Numbered from the stretch's first letter, positions 1 to 11,142 are shown. The stretch: DNA of 64,000 bases from Bursaphelenchus xylophilus (GCA_904066235.2 CAJFCV020000002.1:682001-746000); one strand, 5' to 3'. Notes: generated by a model not told the origin, from the sequence alone. Numbers and translations: made by a program.

Positions 1-70
1 TCTTACAAAGACATAATCGCTCAGGAAGTCCGTAGTTAGTGGGCTGTGCAAAGTACACCAGAGATCTTAC

Positions 71-128
71 CTTGTTTTTGAGCGCAACCGAGCAACCGAT
101 CCATTTTTTCACCTTCATCCGCCCTCAT
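71..128 (-). CDS. First coding exon of a leftward gene (partial)
   Basis: Reading leftward from an ATG at 128, an open stretch of 19 codons (MRADEGEKMDRLLGCAQKQ) runs into a clean donor, CAAG/GTAAGATC, at 71/70. The remaining bases to the window edge would be intron. The start is chosen because it is the first in-frame ATG. The product is not recognisable from so short a piece. The gene would be divergent from the peptide gene at 925, sharing roughly 800 bases of upstream DNA. Chance occurrence of a good donor after a short frame is possible. Confidence 0.4.
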
Positions 129-924
129 TTCCGAATTCACATGCTATAACCGTATGCTTTTTGCACTATGCCATTTTCCGGTATTTTCTCACCATCTTAG
201 TATTCTCCGCCCTCAAAATTGCTCTCTTCAACCTTGGTTCTCGAGTCCTTTCTTCACGGTCAATTTGCCGATTTTTTGGAGCTTTGCCCACTTCCATCTT
301 ATCACCGATATATGTATATAAATATATGTATATATATACTATATATAATACGTGTATTTTGTCGCCATTTGATTAAAAATTTACTGGCTCCCCAACCTTT
401 TTTCTCGCACTCTTTGAAGCCTTCTCACCACGCAATTTTAATATGTATTCCCCGCATTTATTAAAATTCTTAATTTACCCATAACTACCGGTAATTGAGC
501 ATTTTCACAATCGTGCATTCTGGCTGTCCGCGCTACAAAACCGTAATATTTAAAGATTTGGATTCGTAATATTTAAATATTTCGCTGCATTTTTCTCGCG
601 ATTTCAGCTGGCTTTCCGGGCCATCTGATGTCATATTCGCTAAATTTTGCGATGGTTTTTGGTTATAAATATATGTATCATTAGTTATGCGTTCACGCCG
701 CATTCCTTTAAAGTCCAAGATGCACGTCTTTTGGGTCGAATGTGACCCCAACCCAGAAAGATCTACTTTTCATTCGTCTTATATCGACAACTCAGCTCGA
801 GCGTTTCCAAATTCCGTGTTTTCGTAACCCCTTGCCACTATAAATTTCACCGTTTTTTTCAGAAGGCGTGCACTCTCGGTTTGTATATATATCTGGACGA
901 AACTGGTATTTTCGGGCATTCGGA
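129..924. other. Intergenic, AT-rich
   Basis: No coding region is supported. It contains a short TA-rich run near 309-350 and probably the upstream regions of the two divergent genes at 71-128 and 925. Confidence 0.5.
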
Positions 925-3900
925 ATGTCACAATTGTACATGAGGATACTGGCTGTTTTTCTCTGCATACAATGTAAGTTTTGCTGCGGTTTTGTATTGT
1001 TTCGTATGAGGTGATCTTTGTTTTGCACTAGAGCTGAAAATTTTCAAAACTTCGTACAGTGGCGGACCTGATCCTGTGGCAAAAAAAAGTACCTTTTTGT
1101 ATCCGGGAAGTATCAAAAATGTGGCAAAATGCTTCCATCGCCAAGTGAAAAAGCTTCTCATAAAAAGAACTTTTCAAAACCGAGTTTTTTTTATTTGGAG
1201 AGGGAGGCATTTTGCCACATTTTTGACACTTCTCGGATGCAAAATGATACGTTTTTTGCCACTGGATCAGGTCCCTCACTGTATATGAAAAAAGCTGATT
1301 TTTTTCCAATTTTTATGGTGTGAAAATCTTGGCGATTTTCCCTTAGTATAACATTCTCATGCACCTTACAAAAAGCAATAGAATTCTCCATCTAAATATG
1401 TATAATAAGTGCCAAGTTGCATGATATTATAATTCAAGTGCTGTACTTTCAACAGTCCCCGTATAATCTTCAAAATTCCCCTGGGGTTTTACAAATTGTT
1501 TTAAGTAGAGGACTTTGGTAAATTCTTGGGAATTACGGAGAAAGTGCGTAATCAAAAGCGTGTTGGGATGGCCAAAGGAGAAGTTCAAGCAGTGATATGC
1601 TTATGAAGGGTTTTCTTATCAGTCTGTCGGGAAAATAATACGGACAATGTCGGGTTGCTGAATTTAAAAAAAACAATTTGATTTTGAAGCGATGCAACTC
1701 ATTTGTGATGCAATTTTTTGTGCGACAGTGTGCGAAAAGCTGATAAAAAAGCTTTTTTTACATACCCTTCCGGGTTAGATTAGACATGGCTCAGGGGCCG
1801 GGCCGGGCCAAAAATTGCTGCCCGGCAAATGATATGATTTTTTTTGCATGATGTTAGACTGTCCTAGGATGTTTCTATGCCGAATTTAGAGGTTCTAGGC
1901 CCCGCGGTTCCCGAGATACGGGGTGGAAAGAAAATTTTGTCAACCAGTATAGGTTAGATCGATAGGTAAATTTTGATCCCCGTATTTTGCCTTTTATCCT
2001 CTCTCCTTGCCCACATTTTACACATATTTTTTACTTTCTCAAATCCCAACAAAAATTCTGTTATAAATATCAGTCTGTCGGGAAAATAATGACCAAGATT
2101 GACGCATCGAAAATCACATCACAAATGAATCGCATCGCTTCAAAATCAAATTGCTTTTTTTAACTTCAGCAATACAATTGGTGTAGCGAAATTGTGCTCA
2201 TTATTTTCCCGACATACTCACAGAAGAAGCCTGATTAAACATGTCACTTCTTGAGCCTCCCCATCATGTTTTTCATTACGCACTTTCCCCATAATTCCCA
2301 AGAATTTACCGTGTCTCCGATTCACGCCACAAAAACTTCCTCCCTCCGCGATAAGCTCCCCAAAATACTAATTCATTAACGTAATGACACGCCAAAACAC
2401 CGTCTCTGAACCTTGTTTTGACCGCCAAATTCACACTTTTTCCGGATTCTCACGGAGTCCGAGTGTAGTTGGAGCGGGGCTTACGATGTTTTTGACGACA
2501 ATCATCAACCTGATGGGCCTGTGTAAAGGTTAATTTTAGAAGAGTTCGAAAAAGCGGATTAATTTAGATTATGGAGGAGTTCCCGGGGTTTTCTGGAAAT
2601 TTGTAGGGTAATCATTTCGTGGAGGCGAAATTTGAGCAAATCAAGTCAAAAAATTCACCTTGTAGAGTCGATCAAAGGATTTACCGTTTGAATTCTTTTT
2701 TTTGTTAGAGAATTTCAAGCTATTTTTCAACTCAAAATGCTCAAAATTCCGACAAAAAATCATCATTTTTTCAATCAAAATGCCTAAAGCTATTGTTGAA
2801 AATTATTGTCATCACATTTTTTCACTGTATTTTTACATATACCTTAACATTTTTTTGCAATTACCTTGTCTCCTCCTTCTAATCCACCATCCGCTCCTTG
2901 CCCTTTCCAGCTTACGCCCTCAATAAAAAAATCCAAAATTACTGACGTCCTCGTTGACATTAGCCTCCAAAATTCGAGTAACAAGTCGGTGAGAGATTAG
3001 TAAACATATATAGATAAGGTTGTATCCTCTCCGGAATCACGTTCCCGTTTAATTTTCGTTCCAATTTAAACCTTTTTTTAGTGAAATAGCCCATAATCCG
3101 ATGACCGTTTCCGCGTAATCGGCGGATTAGAGCTACGGTACTTCCGCTGGGAGATCTTCGCCTACCGTAGAGCAGGATGTGGGGAAATTTTGGGCACAAT
3201 AAGTGAGGCTTATTTTGTTGATAAAAGCAAAATTTTGCATTGCGAAAAGAGCCTTTGAATAGGGAGTGTTTACCGTGGGATTGACGGGGAAGCGACGCTT
3301 GGATTTGCATCATAACAGGCTTATTGCTTGCTGATAAATTCTCAGCTCTCTTTTCCGCCTGCAAATTGGTGAAATTTTAAAACCACATTTTCCAGCCGGC
3401 CATGGAAAATGTGGCTTTAAGTATACGCCTGATTTTGACAAGAATAAAAATAAACTTGTATTTGTAGCTTCGCCTGCTGGCCATGCAAAAGACAGCTTGC
3501 AAAATTACCCTTTAAAATACAGTGGGGGACCTGATCCAGTGGAAAAAAACGTACTATTTTACATCCGGGAAGTATCAAAAATGTGGCAAAATGCCTCCAT
3601 TTCCAAGTGAAAAAACTCAGATTTGAAGGGCGCGCCCACTCTTTTTGTGAGGGAAGCCCTTCAAAACAAAGGCTTTTCACTTGGAGAGGGAAGCATTTTG
3701 CCACATTTTTGATGCTTCCCGGATGCAAAATTGAAGGTTTTTTGCCTTTCTGCTTGCAAATTGGTGAAATTTTAAAGCCACATTTCCTAACCGGCCATTG
3801 AGAATGTGGCTTTAAGTTTACGCCTGATTTTGACAGGAATAAAAATAAACTTGTATTTGTAGCTTTGCCTTCTTGCCATGCAGAAGGCAACTTGCAAAAT

Positions 3901-4339
3901 TACCCTTTAAAATATAGTATTTCATAAAAAAAATTTCAATTTCGTCCATAAATTTACTAAAGGTTCTGCCATTCACAGCCAAAATAAAATTGTTGAACCC
4001 ACCTGCTCATTGAAGCCGGATTAGACTATAGTCTCCAGTTATTTCGCTCTTATATTATGTGTATTCTATCTCCATTCCTAATCCATCCAAATTTCAGTAG
4101 CCACATCCATCACCTATTACGATGTGTATCGGCGGATGCGCTCGCACGAGAAGAAGAATGCGGGCGGAGAGCAGGAACTTTCGCCGGAATGGGAGCAGTA
4201 TATCAGTCGGATGAGCATTAAGCAGATCGACGACGCCATTGAAAGGCTAAAGCCGTACGCGGAGAAGTTCCGGAAGACCAAGGGAGTTGGAGAGCGACCG
4301 AATTTGTCGAGATATTACCCATGGATCATCCCGTTTTGA
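925..4339 (+). CDS. Small secreted peptide precursor, two exons
   Basis: Exons are 925-973 and 4098-4339; the donor TGTAAGTTTT and acceptor ATTTCAG join in frame (a TTA leucine codon spans the junction), giving 96 residues. The first 20 or so residues (MSQLYMRILAVFLCIQLATS) form a signal peptide. The mature part starts ITYYDVYRRM, is rich in charged residues, has a predicted helix SRMSIKQIDDAIERL, basic sites (RRMR, EKK, RK.K) and ends RYYPWIIPF. This fits a neuropeptide-like or small secreted protein, but I do not recognise the family. The intron is unusually long (3.1 kb) because it has collected transposons. A polyadenylation signal AATAAA lies at 4724. A different first exon cannot be excluded. 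Confidence 0.5.
1057..1281. mobile_element. Family A MITE (Tc1-type), copy in peptide-gene intron
   Basis: Family A elements begin CAGTG(G/A)(G/C)GGACCTGATC, end with the mirror image, and are flanked by TA, the usual target of Tc1/mariner elements. The arms are about 90-100 bp, so the whole unit folds into a hairpin around a 40-60 bp centre. No transposase is encoded. This copy is complete and flanked by TA on both sides. Confidence 0.85.
1619..1735. mobile_element. Family C MITE, partial
   Basis: It begins TCAGTCTGTCGGGAAAATAA; its interior matches the reverse complement of the copy at 2070-2220 (the AATTTGATTTTGAAGCGATG stretch). The right terminus is degraded. Confidence 0.6.
1783..1930. 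repeat. GC-rich repeat-like block
   Basis: A GC-rich patch (GGGGCCGGGCCGGGCC) in AT-rich intron sequence. Similar CCGGGCC-rich sequence recurs in the hAT-type element at 12283-12797, so this may be a relic of a related element. Confidence 0.3.
2070..2220. mobile_element. Family C MITE
   Basis: About 150 bp with terminal inverted repeats CAGTCTGTCGGGAAAATAAT and its complement ATTATTTTCCCGACA(T/G)A. It lies in the long intron of the peptide gene. Confidence 0.7.
3357..3517. repeat. 160-bp direct repeat, left copy
   Basis: This copy (GCAAATTGGTGAAATTTTAA onward to TTACCCTTTAAAATA) is repeated almost exactly at about 3757-3917. The two copies flank the family A element at 3520. Confidence 0.8.
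3520..3752. mobile_element. Family A MITE, right end truncated
   Basis: The left terminus is intact (ACAGTGGGGGACCTGATCC). The right arm stops after GGATGCAAAATTGAAGG and runs straight into the second copy of the 160-bp direct repeat. Confidence 0.8.
3757..3917. repeat. 160-bp direct repeat, right copy
   Basis: Matches 3357-3517 with scattered substitutions. Confidence 0.8.
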
Positions 4340-4723
4340 CCTGGAATTTTGATGGAAAGTTATACAGCTATCTTACCTGATCTGAAGATCTCAAGGTCTT
4401 ATTTTTTTGCAGTTTTTGAAAAGATTTTGCGATTTTCCCTCTAAAAATCACAAAATCTCAAAGTCCAGTTTTAACCCTCCAAACTTTCGTTCAAATTTTA
4501 CACTTCAATATACACTTATGTATGTTGATGTTAACTCTCTCCCGCGGCTCTAACGATGTAAATGTTTCTCCCCACAATTCATGTATCTCCCTCCAAAATT
4601 ATAGTCTGTACATATAGCTTGCATGAAGATATTTATTCTCGCCATTACTAACATATTTCACGTCGTATTAGGCACACAATTGTAATAAGTCATTGGTGTT
4701 CTTCGCATGTTTTGTTTTTTTCT

Positions 4724-4729
4724 AATAAA
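4724..4729 (+). terminator. Polyadenylation signal of the peptide gene
   Basis: AATAAA followed by AT-rich sequence, 385 bases after the stop codon. Confidence 0.4.
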
Positions 4730-4739
4730 CCCTTGATTT

Positions 4740-5160
4740 TTACTAATAGTAAAATTGCTTTATCAGATGAGAAATTGCTTTGTTATCAGTGGGAATCACA
4801 TGGGAAAAAGTGGAATTATTACTGAATGGATCGACCAAAGTTCGAGGTCAAGTTGGGGTGGTTTTGTGATGCAATGAGATGAATGTTAAGTTCACAGTTT
4901 GTGCTGAAGGAGTTCTCTGTGAAACGAGGTGGTTAAAGACGTTTTTTTGAGATGATCCAGAATTGCTGGTAAGGTTTTTCACAAAGGTAAACAACTTTTT
5001 TCGAAAAAAATTCACATTTTGTGGCCTACTGTAAGTGTACTGTAACATTTATGAAATTTTTTGACGAGTAAAAGAAATGGGAATTTATGCAGATAAAGCT
5101 CTCTAGCTAATGCACGAAGCAACAACCGAGATTTTTAGGCCAAACGTAGGCCAATACTGA
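4740..5160. other. Intergenic, no gene seen
   Basis: AT-rich sequence; only short chance open frames on the minus strand. Confidence 0.4.
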
Positions 5161-5611
5161 CAGGGGAAGTACTCCAAGTGCGACGCTCAGGTTTTGATGA
5201 AACTTGGCACAAATTTAGAATAATTTTTTCTAAGATATATGCGAGAATTTTAGCTCGCATTTTGCAGAAACAACCGAGATTTTTAGATCAAAAGTCGGCC
5301 AAAATTTAGGACTTTTTGCCGAATTTCGGCTCGAAAAGTTTCATGCCTATATCAACCGTAAAGGATAATGTTTCTACAAAAAATCAAATTTCTCCGCTCG
5401 AAACTGCCAAATTTATGGCCATAAAGGTGTTTTCCCTCTGACCGCTCTCCACGTTTAGCGTGCTCTCTCGGCGGCAAAAATCGTTCGAGATCTCGGCGGT
5501 GCCTGCAAAGCGTGAGCTAAAACTTTCAGGAATTGATATCTAGTCCATGCCCGACGTATGTGCAAAATTTAAAGAAAATCTGAGCGTTGCACTTGGAGTA
5601 CTTGCCTTGTG
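5161..5611 (+). mobile_element. Family B element, complete copy
   Basis: Family B is about 440 bp with ends AAGTACCCCAAGTGCGACGC and its reverse complement (GCGTCGCACTTGGGGTACTT). Internal landmarks are AGCTCGCGCTTTGCAGAAAC, a CGAAAAGTTTCATGCCTATT block, and a GC-rich CTCTCGGCGGCAAAGATCG block. Every reading frame is broken, so it is non-autonomous. 'Plus' here means the GATGAAACTTGGCACAAATT end comes first. Confidence 0.8.
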
Positions 5612-5712
5612 AATATTTTTTGCTGGGTTATGCATATTTTTTGCTTTATTCTACTTTCAAAAGCCTATGTTCCTACAAAAATCAATGCTCTCTTCTCAGA
5701 AGTAGTATAATA

Positions 5713-5862
5713 TCAGTCTGTCGAAAAAATAATGTGGATCGTTTTTTTGGGATGCTCATCATCGTTTTGCGGCGGCTAGCCGCGACTGCAGACTTTGTGC
5801 GCAATCTCCCGATGCGTGCCATTTTGTAGCGACAAATCCACATAATTTTTCCGACAGAGTGA
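5713..5862. mobile_element. Family C MITE, complete with TA duplication
   Basis: 150 bp starting TCAGTCTGTCG and ending CGACAGAGTGA, flanked by TA on both sides. The interior differs from the copy at 2070, so only the ends are conserved. Confidence 0.75.
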
Positions 5863-5958
5863 TAACCAAAAATTTTTTTTTTCGCTTTGATCGCTCAAAA
5901 CATTTCGTATTTTCTTTCTCGTCAGCAAAAACTGTTTTAACAGTCTTTACCGAAGCGA

Positions 5959-6367
5959 GACTGAATATGAACTGACTGAATATGAACTGGGGTGCTGACT
6001 GAGTATGAAAACCGGGTTTCTGTTACTGTTACTACCTAGGTTCCGATTAAGGACTGTTTTTGAAGTTTTTTCGACGTACAACACCTTTAGACGTTAATGG
6101 TGTTGTTTTGGTGTCTAGTACTGCTTAAAAAAACATTTTTAACACTTGGTGCAAAATAGTACTACCTGGTACTATTTAGTACGAGGAGAAAATTTGGTCG
6201 GTAATGGTGTTGGTTTGGTGCTTAGTACAGCCCAAAAACACATTTATAGCACTTGGTACTATATAGTCCTTGAAATAGACCAAACTTGCCAAATTTCATA
6301 TTCAGTCAGCACCACAGTTCATATTCAGTCCTTCATATTCAGTCAGTTCATATTCAGTCAGGCACCC
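5959..6367. mobile_element. Inverted-repeat element with repeated GACTGAATATGAACT ends
   Basis: The left end carries two direct copies of ACTGAATATGAACTG and the right end carries three or four complementary copies. The centre holds GTACTATATAGT-type palindromes shared with the element at 18437-19120. Confidence 0.6.
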
Positions 6368-7239
6368 GTCTTTACAAATATTTTAGTCGCTCCTGAAAGC
6401 CGTGAGTTCAAATTTTGTGTAATTGAAATGTGGCATACACCCAAAAAGTTTATAAAATTTAAAGAAAATATAAGCTTCACATTATGGGTATTCGTTCTGC
6501 AGTATTATTGCAAAGTTTATGATAGATTTCATCAAAAGTTTCTATGTCATCCCTTCATCAACACTCCTGTAAACAATCTCCAAAACGTTCAAAGACCATT
6601 TTCGCAATGTATAAATATCCGATCACCAACTAAGCGGCACTGATTCCTTCACGAATTTCCCCACACCGTGCTCTACTGTAAACATAACTTTCGCACCGGA
6701 AATAGCTCTAATCTCCGTATTACGCACAAACGGTCATTCCGAAAGCAGATTACGTTGGGTTTCAGCTGCAGAGCTATTGAAATTCGAAACCAAAGAGCGA
6801 GAAAACGTGACTAGAGCGAGGACACCACCGATATCGTTTGTTTACTTGTTTTTCGCGGATTTGTTGTTGGGAATTTTGGAGGGCAACGTCAAGAACTCTT
6901 ACGGCCCTAAAGCTAGCCCAGTTTCCACATGTGCGTCAGAGGAATTTTCTGGCGTTATTTGCCGGCAAGTGTAATGTCATCAATAAACTTCCTACTGTCG
7001 CAAAGAACTTTGAGGTCTACTGGACGTTTGAGTAAAGAACGCAAAGCTTAAACTATAATTTTCAACACATCAATAATGAAAGAACAAAACGTAAAAATGC
7101 CATGGAATGTAGCGTACAGCATGGTCTTACATACACAGACGGAATGTGTCAAAAACGGGCAATTTTGATGAGAAAAGGACAGCCAAGAAAGAGACTACTG
7201 TAGAAGGTATATAGAAGCAAATTTTACAAACAAAACGTA
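6368..7239. other. Intergenic, no gene supported
   Basis: Only short frames without homology, codon regularity or convincing splice sites. Confidence 0.4.
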
Positions 7240-7632
7240 CGTTATACTAAATATCAATTCCTGAAAGTTTTAGCTCGCGCTTTGCAAGCGTCGCCGAGAT
7301 ATTGAACGATCTTTGCCGCCGAGAGAGCATGCTAACCGTGGAGAGCGGTTAGAGAGAAAAACGCTTTTTGGCCGTAACTTTGCCAGTTTTGTGCGGAAAA
7401 AATTAATTTTTTGTGGGAAAATGGCCCTCTATGGTAGAAATAAGCATGAAACTTTTCGTGCCAAAATTCGGTAAAAAGTGTCAAATTTTCGCCGAGTTTC
7501 GATCTAAAAATCTAGGTTGTTTCTGCCAAGCGCGAGCTAGGATTCCCGCAGATATTTTAGAAAAAAAAACTTCTAAATTTGTGCCCAGTTTCACCAAAAT
7601 ATGAGCGTCGCACTTGGAGTACTTCCCCTGTA
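7240..7632 (-). mobile_element. Family B element, 5'-truncated, reverse orientation
   Basis: Starts inside the element at ATATCAATTCCTGAAAG and ends with the intact GAGCGTCGCACTTGGAGTAC terminus. Confidence 0.75.
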
Positions 7633-7855
7633 AGAGGTATGCGAGAATCCTAGCTCGCGCTTTGCAGAAACAACCCAGATTTTTAGATCGAAAGTCGGCC
7701 AAAATATAAGACTTTTTGCCGAATTTTGGAACGGAAAGTTTCCTGACTATTTCCACCATACAGGGCAATGTTTCTAAAAAAATCAATCTTGGATTTCCGC
7801 ATGTATTTTAAAAAAAAAAGTTCAAAACTTGTGCCAAGTTTCACCAAAGGCTGAC
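7633..7855. mobile_element. Second partial family B copy, interrupted
   Basis: Internal family B sequence (CGAGAATCCTAGCTCGCGC onward) runs to TTTCACCAAAG, where the element at 7856-8635 interrupts it. The missing family B terminus reappears at 8636-8669. Confidence 0.6.
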
Positions 7856-8041
7856 AAGGGAATGGACTTTATGTGTAAATCGATTTTGACTTGGGACCTA
7901 GTCAGATCGAAAGGTGTGTGGTAGTCGATTATTCACTTGGGGGGAAATCTCTGCGCGGGGCTTCAAAGCCGAGAAAATGGGCTTCAAAGTTTGGACGAAA
8001 GTCAAAGGATAAGGATCCCGGAAAAGGAGCAATTAAAAGTG

Positions 8042-8123
8042 TAAAGCAGTGGCCGAGTGGTCAGTGCGCTCGCTTTTTGCGCAAAAGGTCGCAAGTTCGA
8101 ATCTGCTGCCATTCATAACTTTT
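8042..8123 (+). promoter_or_regulatory. tRNA-like Pol III promoter, left arm
   Basis: A-box TGGCCGAGTGG, B-box GTTCGAATC, then TTTTTT. The left side GCAGTGG can pair with CTGCTGC (two G-U pairs) as an acceptor-like stem. The D-arm resembles leucine/serine tRNAs. Confidence 0.45.
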
Positions 8124-8369
8124 TTAGACAAAAACTTCTATTAATTTTTTCCCCGTGAACTCGATTATCGATGCAAGAAGTATATCTTAAACGGAACTTT
8201 TCCATTTTCAACGGCTTCGCACCTTCCCTTTACAGTTTTAGAGCGCAGGGCACACCATCAACCTGATGTATTCAAAAACAACTTTCCATTATGTTAACTT
8301 TTTTTCTATACCCCTTTTTTAAATGTACAGCCGGATTAGCACGAAGAAATCAAAAGTAAAAACGATAAA

Positions 8370-8452
8370 TGATGATTTGAGCTTGGAAAGATTCGAACCT
8401 GCAACCTTTTGCGCAAAAAGCGAGCGCACTGACCACTCGGCCACTGTTTCAC
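8370..8452 (-). promoter_or_regulatory. tRNA-like Pol III promoter, right arm
   Basis: Inverted copy of the left-arm sequence. The B-box here is GGTTCGAATC, closer to consensus, and the sequence beyond the B-box diverges (TTTCCAAGC). A T5 run follows near 8360. Confidence 0.45.
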
Positions 8453-8635
8453 ACTTTTTATTGCTCCTTTTCTGGGATCCCTACCCTTTGATTTTCGTCC
8501 AAACTTTGAAGCCGATTTTCTCGGCTTTGAAGCCCCGCGCAGAGATTTCCACCCAAGTGAATAATCGACTACCACACACCTTTCGATCTGACTAGGTCCC
8601 AAGCCAAAATCGATTTACACAGAAAGTCCATTCCC

Positions 8636-8669
8636 TTGTGAGCGTCGCACTTGGGGTACTTCCCTTGTT
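8636..8669 (-). mobile_element. Family B terminus displaced by the insertion
   Basis: TGAGCGTCGCACTTGGGGTA followed by CTTCCCTTGTTA. It completes the interrupted copy at 7633-7855. Confidence 0.65.
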
Positions 8670-10060
8670 AGTTTGAGTGTTGTCTCACAAAGAGATTGGT
8701 GAATGTCTCGGTTCGGCTTTTGAAGTGCGACCAGGCGTTTCAAGAACATCGCAAACTGCAGATTGCACCGGCATCTCCGTGCTTCTTCTAGCTGCCTGCA
8801 AAGTGATTACCCACAAGTGGGGGCTCGCCTTTGCACCGTGAAAAAGCGAGCAAATGTCGCCGAAAAAACGAAGAAAAGCAATGTGTCGCAAGCTCAGAAT
8901 TGGGTTTCCCGCTGATTTTATTTTTCCTTGCTTTTGTTGTTTCTGCACTGTGCAGTCAACAAATTTCGGCGATTTGTTTTCGTCAACAAACTTTTGTGAC
9001 AAATCGAAGCCTCTCACTTTCGGGCCTGTGATTTTCATGTCAGCGGAGGGAGAGCTAGCGGTTGAACTTGTTTTTCGGCCCGGCTCAGCTGAGATCTCCT
9101 CTTCAAAAACAACTCCTCTCTCTGTTACAGAGCCAAGATCAACTGATCGGCCTATTTTTCCAGCCACTTCTTTTCGAAAACACTTTCAAAAGGGCTTCAC
9201 TTTTCTTCTGGAAGGATATCCCAGCATATAAAGTATATACGTTCCTTCACTTTTTTATATCATTCATTGCATCATCGGGAATTTCCGATCTCCAGAGCTG
9301 ACGATGAGAAAACATCCGAAAGAACGGATCGTTATCATCATCGGTCTTTCTATGGTGTGACAATGCAATTTCCATCACTTTGATTCTCTGAATTTCACGT
9401 GTTTGTCTGTATTTAAGACCGGAAATTCTTCTGTTTCCTACAGTTTTCTCACTTTTCTTTTCAATTTTTTATATTTTTGCTGTCATCTTTATGTAAAATA
9501 CGGAGCGTCCTACACAGTCTTTAATAATATCCCTTCCATATATGGCAGTAAAATGTATATTTTATAAAAATTTTGGTCTCTTTTAGACTCTCAAATTTCC
9601 GCTTCTTGACAGGCTCGTTTATCAAAATTTTTTTCCGCGATTGGTGCGTCTGACGTACGAGCAAAAATGAAATGATTTTTTCGGAGAGAGCAAAACTCAT
9701 TTCGTATAGAGATTTGCAAAAAGTTGAGGGGAGTTATTGAAGTAGCTTTTTCAAGCTTTATATAGAAGTTTTGCTCATAAGGCAAGGTGTTTTTGAATCA
9801 AAAAAATTTGAAATTTATTGTGCTCCAAGCGCGAGACTCAAATTTTCTTTACAAGGAAAGTACTTTTATGGGGGCTCCTACTTTTTGACGGGACATATCT
9901 CAAAAAATCATGAAAAATTTGCTGATCAAGGATATATAAATCTTAGCGGCCCATTTTAGGTTTTTATGGGTGAAAATGCCCAAAAACTGGTTAATTTCCC
10001 TACAAAAGGCGCAGGCATACGAAACGATAAAAAGCGCAGTCGGTCTCTTCCTTCGGAAGA
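8670..10060. other. Gene-free stretch
   Basis: Overlapping open frames exist around 8685-9300 on both strands, none with a recognisable domain. One GCACTGTGC palindrome and a near-palindromic TGCACCGTGA occur near 8830-8950. The rest is AT-rich with no clear gene. Confidence 0.35.
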
Positions 10061-10065
10061 GAGCG

Positions 10066-10140
10066 GTGTGGCCGCTCTAGTGGTTAGTGCCGTAGTCTGG
10101 GAATCAAGAGGGGAGACGCCGCACGAGTTCGATTTCCCTT
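10066..10140 (+). repeat. tRNA-like fragment
   Basis: GGCCGCTCTAGTGGTTAGTG followed about 45 bases on by GAGTTCGATTTCCC resembles the A- and B-box arms of a tRNA, but I could not fold a complete cloverleaf. A tRNA-derived repeat or pseudogene is more likely than a working tRNA. Confidence 0.3.
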
Positions 10141-10333
10141 TTGGGCTGAATCAACTTTTTTTGAAGTTGAAGGTCGGAAAAATAAATTTTTGTGCCAAGA
10201 CTGATTTATTACGTCGGTCATGTATCAAATTCTGCAAATTTTACCGTAACTTTTCAGACATTGCCGAGATACCCACCAATTATAGCATAGCCGAAAAAAA
10301 TCTCTTTGAATGCAGAGCGTTCAAAGAGAAGCA

Positions 10334-10547
10334 CACGTCAAACTGAGATAAGCTAAAACAATCCAGTGAATGGATTGGCAATAGACGCGAAACAACGTTT
10401 TGTCGGGGAAGAAATGGGGAATTTTTGGGGCGAGAGAGTACGCTTTTGCATGTCTTTTTTCTCTCCTTCTGTGCGAAATCAAGACGAAGTGTAAAAAACC
10501 GATAGTGAAGAGTCTATTCCGGTCGCCGGACTCCTCAGTTTGACGTG
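10334..10547. mobile_element. Family D MITE with 5-bp target duplication
   Basis: 214 bp with terminal inverted repeats CACGTCAAACTGAG / CTCAGTTTGACGTG, flanked on both sides by AAGCA. Other copies are at 24168 (truncated) and 61067. Confidence 0.75.
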
Positions 10548-11133
10548 AAGCAGCTTTTCGCTAATTTTTCCGGCAGAACTATTATATATATGCAACTATC
10601 GACATTTTAAGGTCGAAATTTTCAAGCATACTATACTTTTTGTAAATTTTCTGCTGGGACATCGGAAGTAGCTTTAAAAAATTTCCCTCCTTTGATCGTT
10701 CTTTGAGCTTTCCCTTTTCCTGCCCCAATAATGGCTGTAGATTATCCCGGTTAATTGATGTTGCAGCTCAGATTTTTGGGCAGCAATATCTGACCAGTTA
10801 AGAGCATTTTTTATATCATATTTCTGGTAGTATCCGGATGATATTCGCTGGTGTCATTTTTGAGACATTCACAGTGAGAAAAGAAGTAAAGAAATGCACC
10901 TTGCAATTTTTTCCTTTTCCACTAGACCTTTTTAGGCTGTCGCCTAGCTTTTTTGCAAAATTCGTGATGCCGAAATCCCTCCGGCGCCTTTGCGAACGAA
11001 CTATTATTCCCCAAAGACCCCCCTCAATCTACGTTTTCTATCACTAAAACCCCCTTCAAATCGTTAACTCTGTTGCTCCCAATTTCACTGCCTTTTATTC
11101 ATTTTTATGAGTTTATCAACAGTTTCTTATCTG

Positions 11134-11142
11134 CGGTATAAA
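11134..11142 (+). promoter_or_regulatory. Possible TATA box
   Basis: GGTATAAAAAC lies upstream of a set of three related short segments (GTTTACAATGGGCTG, GTTGTAATGGGCGTTG, GCTTACAATAGGAGTTG) and the isolated exon at 11519. A link to that exon is only a guess. Confidence 0.2.

Larger units (their letters stand above)
7856..8635. mobile_element. Long-arm inverted-repeat element carrying tRNA-like Pol III promoters
   Basis: Two arms of about 250 bp (7856-8102 and 8391-8635, inverted) flank a centre of about 290 bp. Each arm contains CAGTGGCCGAGTGGTCAGTG, an A-box-like TGGCCGAGTGG, and a B-box-like GTTCGAATC about 45 bases further on. A T6 run follows at 8118-8123 in the left arm. The ends read AAGGGAATGGACTTT. 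The insertion splits a family B copy, which dates it as the younger event. The tRNA-like part does not fold as a full tRNA, because the T-stem 3' strand is missing; a tRNA-derived SINE head is the better description. Confidence 0.7.

Noticed and set aside
8042..8112. Functional tRNA gene
   Set aside because: A- and B-box-like sequences are present but the T-stem cannot pair, and the sequence is part of a repeated inverted arm.
8685..9167. 160-codon minus-strand frame
   Set aside because: No domain, signal or splice context, and it overlaps equally long frames on the other strand.
10066..10140. Functional tRNA gene
   Set aside because: No complete cloverleaf could be drawn; listed only as a tRNA-like fragment.
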